Notes under the pieces: model-generated
The model's input: only the letters and a program-made list of their open reading frames with translations
Databases searched by the model: none
What the model was told of the DNA's origin: nothing
Made by a program: the position numbers and the translations under genes
Shown here: in pieces, positions 25,722-32,062 of the stretch
How positions within the stretch are numbered: position 1 is the first letter of the stretch
Layout: every line of letters starts with the position of its first letter
Assembly: GCA_028716265.1 (NCBI GenBank)
Contig: JAQUQD010000023.1
Coordinates: forward strand, 1-38,154
Direction of reading: 5' to 3'
Length of the DNA stretch: 38,154 bases
Origin: Bacteroidales bacterium
GTDB lineage: Bacteria; Bacteroidota; Bacteroidia; Bacteroidales; JAGONC01

Positions 25722-26996
25722 ATGAAAGATCCTAAAAATGATAATTCAAACAATCAGTATATCCGTGTAGGTGATGATTATTTTAAGCTTATAACGTACA
25801 CCGACAAGAATAAAAATATCATACCTAATCAATTAGCATTTCGGAAACGACAAACCATTTTAGATGATTTTAACATGGATTTTTTAAAAACAATTCCTAG
25901 ATACGATTCATTCGTAAACGTACCATATAATAAAGGAGAAGTACCAATTTTCCCCACTAATTATAATTTATATTTCCCTTTTCAATATAAGCCAATGAAA
26001 GGATCCTGGACTTGGAGCGAACATTTTATTAAACATATTTTCGGAGAACAATATGAATTGGGATTAGATTATATCCAACTATTATATGAACAACCAACCC
26101 AAATGCTACCCATCCTTTGTCTTGTAAGCAAGGAAAATGAAACAGGGAAAACAACATTTGTCGATTGGTTAGTTCATTTATTTTATGGTAATGCTGTTAT
26201 AATTGGAAGTCAAGATGTTCATGGAGATTTCAATGATCATTTTATATCAAAACTCATTATTGCTGTTGATGAATCAAAAATCGATAAACAAACCTCACTT
26301 GAAAAAATCAAACATTGGTCGACCCAGCAACAGGCATTTTTCCATGCAAAATGGCAGGGAAAAAGGACCATTGATTTTATTGGGAAAATTATTCTTTTAT
26401 CGAATTACGAAGACAATTTTATCACTGCCAGAGATGAGGATATACGCTATTGGATTAGAAAACTACAGAAGCCAAAGGAGTATAATTTTAAAATCATTGA
26501 CGATTTAAAAAACGAGATTCCTGCATTTATACATTTTCTGGATCATCGAACTCTTTCAACTAAACAGGAATCCAGGATGTGGTTTCATCCGAAAGACCTT
26601 GAAACAAAAGCTTTAGAGGTAGTACGTGAATCATCAAAAAGCTGGTTATACAAGGACCTTTTTGAATATTTCAAAGAGCATTTCAGTGAAAATGAAAACT
26701 TGATAAGCTTTAAGGCATCACCCACCGATATTAAAAGTAAATGGTTTGAAAGGAACTCAAACGTGCAGGTAAGTTACATCAGAAAAATATTGAAGGATGA
26801 GTTTAATTTACAACCTTCGGAAAAAGATGAACGTTATGTTCCTTTCGGAGTAAACTTGTCCCCGAGTAAAGTCGGCACTCCATTCACTATCGAAAAATCA
26901 TTTTTCAACAATACGAAAGAGATAGTTAATACCAATGTAAACGAATCTAACCTATTAATGGACAATGTATTAGTTGAAAACAATTTACCATTTTAA
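25722..26996 (+). CDS. SF3/D5-like replicative helicase (VapE/primase-helicase group)
   Basis: 424 residues. The ATPase core has a Walker A, SKENETGKTTF (Lys143), a Walker B-like LIIAVDES (Asp183-Glu184) and a downstream IILLSNYEDNF sensor-like segment, as in helicases of phages, satellites and small plasmids. The N-terminal 100 residues are too short for a primase and show no catalytic primase motif, so it probably relies on a host primase. The C-terminal 150 residues are likely DNA binding. Directly downstream lies a repeat-rich candidate origin, the usual place for such a protein's target. It implies the element replicates after excision. Confidence 0.85.
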   Translation: MKDPKNDNSNNQYIRVGDDYFKLITYTDKNKNIIPNQLAFRKRQTILDDFNMDFLKTIPRYDSFVNVPYNKGEVPIFPTNYNLYFPFQYKPMKGSWTWSEHFIKHIFGEQYELGLDYIQLLYEQPTQMLPILCLVSKENETGKTTFVDWLVHLFYGNAVIIGSQDVHGDFNDHFISKLIIAVDESKIDKQTSLEKIKHWSTQQQAFFHAKWQGKRTIDFIGKIILLSNYEDNFITARDEDIRYWIRKLQKPKEYNFKIIDDLKNEIPAFIHFLDHRTLSTKQESRMWFHPKDLETKALEVVRESSKSWLYKDLFEYFKEHFSENENLISFKASPTDIKSKWFERNSNVQVSYIRKILKDEFNLQPSEKDERYVPFGVNLSPSKVGTPFTIEKSFFNNTKEIVNTNVNESNLLMDNVLVENNLPF

Positions 26997-27199
26997 ATGT
27001 GTTGAAAATATGTTGAAAACAGGGTGTTGAATAAAAAAAATCCATGTGTGCGCGTGCGCGTGCGCATGTATATTATATTATATTATATATAAAATAATAA
27101 ACAAAAACAGTAAATAATAGAATATCAATAAATTACAGCGTTGAAAAATTGTTGAAAAGGCGTTGTAAATCAGTCGAAAGTAGAAATAATCAACAAACC
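26997..27199. other. Candidate replication origin: phased repeats, alternating G/C tract, AT-rich tract
   Basis: GTTGAAAA-type repeats lie at 27001, 27012 and 27026 (last one GTTGAATA), and again at 27140, 27151, 27162 (GTTGTAAA) and 27173 (GTCGAAAG), mostly at exact 11-base steps; a further GTTGAAAA is at 26973 inside the helicase gene. Between the groups is alternating purine-pyrimidine sequence (about 27046-27068, TGTGCGCGTGCGCGTGCGCA-like) followed by about 50 bases of almost pure A/T (27069-27120). Iterons flanking an unwinding region next to a replication gene are the classic origin layout. Function is inferred. Confidence 0.6.
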
Positions 27200-27436
27200 A
27201 TGAAAGCACAATTGATCATTTCAAATGCCCGGTTATTTTCCAGGAAGGTAAAGGATATAAACCTAAAGGGCCTGACCGGTACGGATCATCATAACGGGAT
27301 CCTCGGCAACGTTTGTTTTACCGGGAACCTGTCGATCCGTACCCGGGCGGGGGGCTGGAAAGACATCACCGGTGAACACGGTTCCCGGGACTATGAAAGC
27401 GAATATGGTTTTATCTTGGAATGCAATGATCACTAA
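27200..27436 (+). CDS. Small hypothetical protein, ends in the tandem repeats
   Basis: 78 residues from the ATG at 27200 (MKAQLIISNARLF). An earlier in-frame start at 27149 would run through the phased repeats and is less likely. The sequence is basic to neutral with a repeated Gly-rich pattern (GLTGTDHHNGILGNVCFTG, RTRAGGWKDITGEHG) and no known domain. Its stop codon lies inside the first 48-bp repeat. GC content is higher than in the helicase gene before it. Confidence 0.6.
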   Translation: MKAQLIISNARLFSRKVKDINLKGLTGTDHHNGILGNVCFTGNLSIRTRAGGWKDITGEHGSRDYESEYGFILECNDH

Positions 27437-27681
27437 TTCCAGCCTGTCGTTTACAGAATTAGTCAGCGCTATAGTGATCACTAATTCCAGCCTGTCGTTT
27501 ACAGAATTAGTTGGCGTTATAGTGATCACTAATTCCAGCCTGTCGTTTACAGAATTAGTCAGCGCTATAGTGATCACTAATTCCAGCCTGTCGTTTACAG
27601 AATTAGTCAGCGCTATAGTGATCACTAATTCCAGCCTGTCGTTTACAGAATTAGTCAGCGCTATAGTGATCACTAATTCCA
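27426..27681. repeat. Five tandem 48-bp repeats plus a partial sixth, each with two dyads
   Basis: Units start at 27426, 27474, 27522, 27570 and 27618, with a 16-base partial unit from 27666. Each contains the palindrome GTGATCAC (the first copy starts AT instead of GT), a hairpin ACTAATTC / GAATTAGT with a 16-base loop, and AGCGCT. Unit 2 differs by three transitions near its end; the others are otherwise identical. Because 48 is divisible by three, two frames stay open across it, but no start or composition supports coding. The array lies directly before the promoter and gene of an RHH DNA-binding protein. Confidence 0.9.
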
Positions 27682-27716
27682 ACCGTATGAATGACAGACG
27701 TTTACAAAAAGTGTCC

Positions 27717-27747
27717 TTTGGTTTGCATTTTCCCGGGATTATGTTTG
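27717..27747 (+). promoter_or_regulatory. Promoter of the RHH gene
   Basis: TTTG (27717-27720) and TATGTTTG (27740-27747) are separated by 19 bases, a full match to the Bacteroidota -33/-7 pair. The start codon is at 27760, so the leader would be under ten bases. Confidence 0.65.
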
Positions 27748-27759
27748 CACAAAAAAGCC

Positions 27760-27927
27760 ATGAGAGTACGCAAAAAAAATCCCTTAAATCATACCCTGGC
27801 GTTCCGTGTAAGCGAATCGGACTACCAATCAATAGAGAAGGAAGCTGCAGCCAGTGGAATCAAAAAAAGCGAACTGATCAGAGAACTTTTAAAAATTTCA
27901 ATAAATGGAAGCAATGATCAAAATTAA
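27760..27927 (+). CDS. Ribbon-helix-helix DNA-binding protein
   Basis: 55 residues from the ATG at 27760 (MRVRKKNPLNHTLAFRVSES). The sequence has the Arc/CopG/MobC-like pattern: a basic beta strand HTLAFRVSE, helix DYQSIEKEAAASG and helix KKSELIRELLKIS. Such dimers bind direct or inverted repeats and serve as autorepressors, centromere-binding proteins or relaxosome accessories. No relaxase gene exists nearby, but a tandem-repeat array does, immediately upstream. A start further upstream in frame is possible but would lie ahead of the promoter. It overlaps the next gene by 23 bases. Confidence 0.75.
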   Translation: MRVRKKNPLNHTLAFRVSESDYQSIEKEAAASGIKKSELIRELLKISINGSNDQN

Positions 27928-28150
27928 GCCTTCAGAGCTCGTAAAGCTTCAGGAAGCGATCAGACTATCCAACCAGTTAAAACGTTGCTCCCTGGAGCTC
28001 CTGGAAGTCCAGGGAAGTGATATCCGGATCTTATATCAGGATCCCCGTGAACTTTTTATCCTGGGCCGGATCTTTCAGCCCTTAAAACTACCCCTGCAGG
28101 CCGGCAGTATTCAGATTGAACTGGACAATTCATTTATTCAAACCATTTAA
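27905..28150 (+). CDS. Small hypothetical protein coupled to the RHH gene
   Basis: 81 residues (72 if the ATG at 27914 is used). No recognised domain: a helical N-terminus (SELVKLQEAIRLSNQLKRCS) followed by alternating hydrophobic segments (SDIRILYQDPRELFILGRIF). It overlaps the end of the RHH gene and precedes the ATP-grasp gene by 12 bases, so all three are probably one operon. It could be a partner or a substrate of the ligase; there is no direct evidence for either. Confidence 0.65.
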   Translation: MEAMIKIKPSELVKLQEAIRLSNQLKRCSLELLEVQGSDIRILYQDPRELFILGRIFQPLKLPLQAGSIQIELDNSFIQTI

Positions 28151-28162
28151 AAAACAAACATT

Positions 28163-29437
28163 ATGAGCTTAACAGAAGAGGAACTCCGAGTAGCCAGGAG
28201 TGAAGCAGAAAACGAAAGAAGGAAACGGCATATTTATTTAATAGCGGTAGAAGAAGAACGTCGCTTACGCCTTGAAAAGCAAAAAGAGGAAAAGGAAAAG
28301 GGGAAAAAATGTCTGAATATTACGATCCTTTCAGCAGCCCCGGGAAGTGAGGCCACGCAAAGTATTATCAAAGCAGGGGAAAAGAGAGGCCATAAAATGA
28401 CCGTTCTGGATCCGGCGAAACTTTACCTTTATATTTCGGACAAAGAAAACGGTTATGACCGGATCTATGATGGCTCGACCGGAACGGATAAACCGGAACG
28501 GATCAAAGCGAAAGAGATTGACGCGGTCATATCCAGGATAGGGGCTAACCTGGAATACGGTGCAACCGTCCTGGAGCACTTTAACCGGAACCTGAATATC
28601 TTTTGTACTCAAAGCGCAAACGGTATAAAGACGGCTTCTAACAAGCTTATAAGCCTGCAGCGTTTGAGCCAGGCGGGGATCCGCACACCTCAAACAGTTA
28701 TCGGCAACAATATCATACATTGCTCCTGGTTGATCGATAAGATCGGCGGTCTGCCAGCTATAGCCAAAACGCTGCAGGGATCCCAGGGAATAGGGGTTGT
28801 GCCCTTGAAGGATCCGGAACAGACTAACGCAATGTTGCAGAGCTTCCACAAATCAAAGGTCAATCTACTCCTACAACAGTACATTGAAGCGGGGGCAAGG
28901 GATATACGGGTAATTGTAATTGATTCAAAGGTGATCGCTGCAATGGAACGTACTGCAGTAAAAGGATCCCTGAGGGCGAACATATCCCAGGGGGGATCCG
29001 GGCGAAAGATCGAGCTTTCCCAGGATGACCAAGATATTTGTATTAATGCAGCCAGGGCTGTAGGCCTGGCCGGTGCCTGTGGGGTGGATCTGATCAAAGA
29101 CAAGGATGGATCCAGTTATATCATTGAGGTAAATTCAAACTATGGGTATCACGTCGAAACAATCACCGGCGTTGATATATCGACACCCTTAATCCAGTAT
29201 GTTGAACACAATTGGAAGCGGGGCGGGTTGGCTACTGAAGGGATCGCTTCTGCAATGACGGATCCGATGATTGATTATTTTTTGTCGCTGTCGATGATGG
29301 CCGGGATCCGGGTTGCAGAGAACCTGGAAAGGGAAGAACTCAATGAGTTGAAAAATTCCATTTTGAGCTCAATTGAATCTTATAATATCGATCCTGAAAC
29401 CTTTGAAAAGGATCTGAGGGAATGTTATTTTCAATAG
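28163..29437 (+). CDS. RimK-like ATP-grasp peptide ligase
   Basis: 424 residues. A charged coiled-coil-like N-terminal extension (about 1-48, rich in Glu, Arg and Lys) precedes a RimK-type domain (about 50-350). RimK hallmarks: the nucleotide loop AKTLQGSQGIGVV (Lys202), DIRVIVI (247-253), LRANISQGG (270-278, Arg271 and Asn273), GVDLI with Asp309, and the Mg site IIEVNSNYG (Glu322, Asn324), where most relatives have N-x-x-PG; here Tyr replaces Pro. A further 75-residue helical C-terminus is extra compared with E. coli RimK (about 300 residues). The family adds glutamate or other amino acids to a protein or peptide carboxyl end. Its presence as cargo of an integrative element is unusual; the substrate is unknown. 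Confidence 0.88.
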   Translation: MSLTEEELRVARSEAENERRKRHIYLIAVEEERRLRLEKQKEEKEKGKKCLNITILSAAPGSEATQSIIKAGEKRGHKMTVLDPAKLYLYISDKENGYDRIYDGSTGTDKPERIKAKEIDAVISRIGANLEYGATVLEHFNRNLNIFCTQSANGIKTASNKLISLQRLSQAGIRTPQTVIGNNIIHCSWLIDKIGGLPAIAKTLQGSQGIGVVPLKDPEQTNAMLQSFHKSKVNLLLQQYIEAGARDIRVIVIDSKVIAAMERTAVKGSLRANISQGGSGRKIELSQDDQDICINAARAVGLAGACGVDLIKDKDGSSYIIEVNSNYGYHVETITGVDISTPLIQYVEHNWKRGGLATEGIASAMTDPMIDYFLSLSMMAGIRVAENLEREELNELKNSILSSIESYNIDPETFEKDLRECYFQ

Positions 29438-29611
29438 TAAACAATCAGAAAATCAGTAAATTATCCCATATCACTGTATTTTCCTCATATTTGTAATTCA
29501 ATGCCTCTTCCCAGCGTGACCGGTTAAGAACCTTACACCTGAACCAGTGATAAAATAAGAATTCATTGTAAAATGATGAAATTGTGAATGATAATATTTT
29601 CAAAATAGGAT

Positions 29612-29636
29612 AAAAAGGTCATTTATTGACCTTTTT
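29612..29636. terminator. Bidirectional terminator between the ligase and integrase genes
   Basis: AAAAAGGTCA / TGACCTTTTT, a perfect 10-bp stem with a 5-base loop, followed by further T. It lies between convergent genes. The rest of 29438-29718 shows no gene. Confidence 0.8.
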
Positions 29637-29718
29637 TGATCATTTATTGATTGTCTTAGATCGACCCAAAAAGCCCCGCAAAATCTTACGGAATTAAGCT
29701 ATACCGACGTTTTTCAGA

Positions 29719-30963
29719 TCAATTTGATGAAATATTGTTCAATAAACCTGAAAAATCGGACTTTTCACAACTGTTTGTAACCACCACTTTCGAAAATCCC
29801 TCTTCCGGATCCCTTTCAAGCTTTTTCAATTCTTTGATCTTTAATTTATCCGGGTATTTCGTGTAAACCTGGGTAACTTTCAAGCTACTGTGTCCTAAAA
29901 TATTGCTGATAACATCTATCGGAACGCCCAGTTCAATGCAATGAGTTGCAAAAGTGTGACGGCTGCAGTGGAATGAAATGATCTTATTGATCCCTGCTAT
30001 TTTCATTATCTCTTTTAAATGTCGGTTTGTAGGCTGGTTTGATATAACCCTGAACACCTTCAAACCCTCACAAACCGGATCCGGTTTAATCAATTCCAGG
30101 GCCTGTTTGATCAGTGGGATCCTTACAAAACGTTTACTTTTGTGCATCACCACATTTAAAAACGGTTCATTGGATCCCAGGCCTTCAATATTGGAGTATT
30201 TCAAGTCCTTTACATCCCGGTATCTTATGCCGGTATAACAGGAAAAAAGAAAGTATTGTAATACAATCTCGTATTTTCTTTTCAGGGATCCGGCCCGGTA
30301 AAGCCTTACCAGGATTTGTAATTCAGGACCGGTTAAAAACTCTCTCTTGCTTTCAATTCCGCCGGTGATCCGAAACTTCTTGTAAGTGGTGGACTTCAAT
30401 AAATTCCTTTCAACAGCCAGGTTCAACAGCACCCGTATAACCTTTAGCGACTTTACAACCGTGTTGGGATTATTCTTTTTCGTACCCCTTAAAAACCGTT
30501 CATATTGCTGAAAAAAGGTATCTGATATTTCATTGAATGATAATTGCAGACGGTATGTCTTCAGCTTATTCACCTGGGATTTATAACATTTGATCGTATC
30601 CGGTGAAAGTTTACCCTTCAATAATTCAATCTCATTATCTGCAAACTGATAAAAGGAAGTTGTATTGTACTCATGTAAGTACCTTTTATCAAACTCCTCA
30701 AAGGTCAAAGGGGTATCATTTATTTTAAGGCCTGTTAGTATATCATTGGCCCGGTTAACCTGCTTTTCAATAAGCATATTTTTTGATCGGTAACAAGGAT
30801 CTGATTTTTTAACGGTGATACCGTTTAAATCTTCTGGTCTAACATTGATGTTCAAAGAATAAAACCGGGCCTTATGGCCTAATATTATTCTCATGCGAAT
30901 AGCGCATGTTCCATCCTTACGGATGACATCATTTCTGGGAATGATTTTAACTGAAGTTTTCAT
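29719..30963 (-). CDS. int: Tyrosine recombinase (integrase)
   Basis: 414 residues in the layout common to Bacteroidota element integrases: an N-terminal arm-binding part (about 1-95), a SAM-like core-binding domain (about 100-195) and a catalytic domain (about 205-390). The catalytic set is visible: Arg247 (YTGIRYRDV), Lys275, His332 and Arg335 (FHCSRHTFATH), His358 (LGHSS) and the nucleophile Tyr367 (KVTQVYTKY). The gene lies about 160 bp from the tRNA-Phe attachment site and is transcribed inward. It should catalyse insertion into, and with the HTH protein excision from, the tRNA 3' end. Confidence 0.95.
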   Translation of the reverse strand: MKTSVKIIPRNDVIRKDGTCAIRMRIILGHKARFYSLNINVRPEDLNGITVKKSDPCYRSKNMLIEKQVNRANDILTGLKINDTPLTFEEFDKRYLHEYNTTSFYQFADNEIELLKGKLSPDTIKCYKSQVNKLKTYRLQLSFNEISDTFFQQYERFLRGTKKNNPNTVVKSLKVIRVLLNLAVERNLLKSTTYKKFRITGGIESKREFLTGPELQILVRLYRAGSLKRKYEIVLQYFLFSCYTGIRYRDVKDLKYSNIEGLGSNEPFLNVVMHKSKRFVRIPLIKQALELIKPDPVCEGLKVFRVISNQPTNRHLKEIMKIAGINKIISFHCSRHTFATHCIELGVPIDVISNILGHSSLKVTQVYTKYPDKLKIKELKKLERDPEEGFSKVVVTNSCEKSDFSGLLNNISSN

Positions 30964-30964
30964 T

Positions 30965-31019
30965 TTGGCAAGTGTTTAAAAGTGAATTTCTGGATAACCA
31001 CTGGATAACACTTATGCCA
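30965..31019. promoter_or_regulatory. Repeat-rich control or recombination region upstream of the integrase gene
   Basis: Two direct repeats CTGGATAAC (30990-30998 and 31001-31009) sit 11 bases apart inside a larger imperfect inverted repeat (TTGGCAAGTGTT at 30966-30977 against AACACTTATGCCAA at 31007-31020). They could be integrase arm sites or an operator for the int promoter. Confidence 0.45.
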
Positions 31020-31033
31020 AAACATTGAAGAAA

Positions 31034-31051
31034 AGGGCCGGCACCCTTAAA
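31034..31051 (+). repeat. Short repeat shared with 24961-24978 (copy 2)
   Basis: AGGGCCGGCACCCTTAAA, one mismatch from the copy behind the excisionase-like gene; it lies about 70 bases from the attachment site. Confidence 0.6.
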
Positions 31052-31120
31052 CAATCGAAATTTTAAAGAACTGAAAGTTAAATGTTTACAATTTTTGTTT
31101 TCAATCTTTAAACGTTCTCA

Positions 31121-31135
31121 GTGGTACCACCCGGA
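31121..31135. repeat. attR: 15-bp repeat in the tRNA-Phe 3' end
   Basis: GTGGTACCACCCGGA, identical to 23970-23984. The tRNA remains complete because the element restores its 3' end. Confidence 0.9.
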
Positions 31136-31194
31136 ATCGAACCAGGGACTCACGGATTTTCAGTCCGTTGCTCTACCTGCTGAGCTATGGTACC
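31122..31194 (-). tRNA. tRNA-Phe (anticodon GAA)
   Basis: 73 bases on the minus strand fold fully: acceptor GGTACCA / TGGTACC with discriminator A, D stem GCTC / GAGC, anticodon stem ACGGA / TCCGT with loop CTGAAAA (anticodon GAA), and T arm CCTGG-TTCGATT-CCGGG with one G-U pair. CCA is not encoded. The integrative element abuts its 3' end. Confidence 0.97.
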
Positions 31195-31297
31195 GCTTCG
31201 GAGGCGCAAAAATAGGAAAAAAAGATCAAAGAGCAAAATTCAAAAATCAAAAATCGTATATTCGCTCTTTCGAAGCCTTTTTATTGATCTTACCGCT

Positions 31298-32062
31298 ATG
31301 AACCTTGTCATTGATTACGGCAATACGCTGAAGAAAATTGCCCTCTACGACCGGCAAAACATGGTCTACTTCAAGCCTTTCAGGGAACTCGACGCAACCA
31401 TCCTCTGTCACCACCTGCCGGAAAAGGAACAGATACGCGCCGCCATCCTGGCCTCTACCGGCAACTGCCCGCAGGAACTGATCCAGTGGCTGAACAGCTC
31501 CTACCGCTTCATCGAACTCACTGAACAGGTCCCCGTCCCCATCACCAACCGCTACGAGACGCCCCTGACCCTCGGCAAAGACCGCCTGGCCGCCGTGGTG
31601 GCCGCCCAGGAACGGTTCCCCCGCCAGGATATCCTAGCCGTCTCCGCCGGAACATGCATCACCTACGACTTCATCAACGCCTCCAAAGAATACCTGGGCG
31701 GCAGCATCTCCCCCGGTATCCATATGCGCTTTAAGGCACTGCATACTTTTACGGCCCATTTGCCGTTAATCGAAATGGCGCCCCCTCCCCGGCTTACCGG
31801 AGAAAATACTGAAGAATCCATCCTCTCGGGTGTCATGAATGGCATCGTGGCGGAAATGAACGGGATCATCCACCAGTACCGGCAGGAATACCCTGATATT
31901 AAGATAATTTTGTCGGGCGGCGATGCGAATTATTTTGAGAAAAGACTAAAAAATAACATCTTTGCAATTCCAAATATTGTGTTGGAAGGCCTGAACCTAA
32001 TCTTATCCTTTAACCTTGGTGAAAAACACTCGATTCGCCCTGCTGCTGTGGATCCTGATTAA
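31298..32062 (+). CDS. coaX: Type III pantothenate kinase
   Basis: 254 residues from the ATG at 31298 (MNLVIDYGNTLKKIALYD); a longer upstream reading would run through the tRNA and is rejected. CoaX motifs are present: the phosphate-binding DYGNT near residue 6, LGKDRLAAVVAA, and AGTCITYDFI with SGG near the end (ILSGGDANYFEKRL). The enzyme phosphorylates pantothenate, the first step of coenzyme A synthesis, in the cytoplasm. It heads a tight cluster with an outer-membrane protein, two TPR proteins and lptC, an arrangement common in Bacteroidota. The last 44 bases overlap the next gene. Confidence 0.95.
   Translation: MNLVIDYGNTLKKIALYDRQNMVYFKPFRELDATILCHHLPEKEQIRAAILASTGNCPQELIQWLNSSYRFIELTEQVPVPITNRYETPLTLGKDRLAAVVAAQERFPRQDILAVSAGTCITYDFINASKEYLGGSISPGIHMRFKALHTFTAHLPLIEMAPPPRLTGENTEESILSGVMNGIVAEMNGIIHQYRQEYPDIKIILSGGDANYFEKRLKNNIFAIPNIVLEGLNLILSFNLGEKHSIRPAAVDPD

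Larger units (their letters stand above)
23970..31135. mobile_element. Integrative element in tRNA-Phe, about 7.15 kb
   Basis: Bounded by the direct repeat GTGGTACCACCCGGA, present at 23970-23984 and as the 3' end of tRNA-Phe at 31121-31135. A tyrosine recombinase gene sits near the tRNA end. Between the repeats lie a repressor, an HTH excisionase-like gene, small unknown genes, a helicase, a candidate origin, tandem repeats, an RHH protein and an ATP-grasp ligase. By eye the left half (24.0-27.2 kb) is clearly AT-rich compared with the chromosome, while 27.2-30.3 kb is less so, suggesting a mosaic. No relaxase, coupling protein, capsid or terminase gene is present. Confidence 0.9.

Noticed and set aside
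27426..27681. CRISPR array
   Set aside because: The 48-bp units are directly adjacent with no variable spacers and no cas genes nearby; it is a simple tandem array.
27372..27917. Long open frame across the tandem repeats encoding a 16-residue repeat (VITNSSLSFTELVSAI)
   Set aside because: The unit is 48 bp, so any stop-free frame stays open; the opposite strand is open too. The frame overlaps the better-supported small gene ending at 27436 and the RHH gene, and it has no promoter or ribosome-binding context.
31187..31297. Upstream extension of coaX
   Set aside because: It would overlap the tRNA-Phe gene; the ATG at 31298 gives the conserved N-terminus and normal length.
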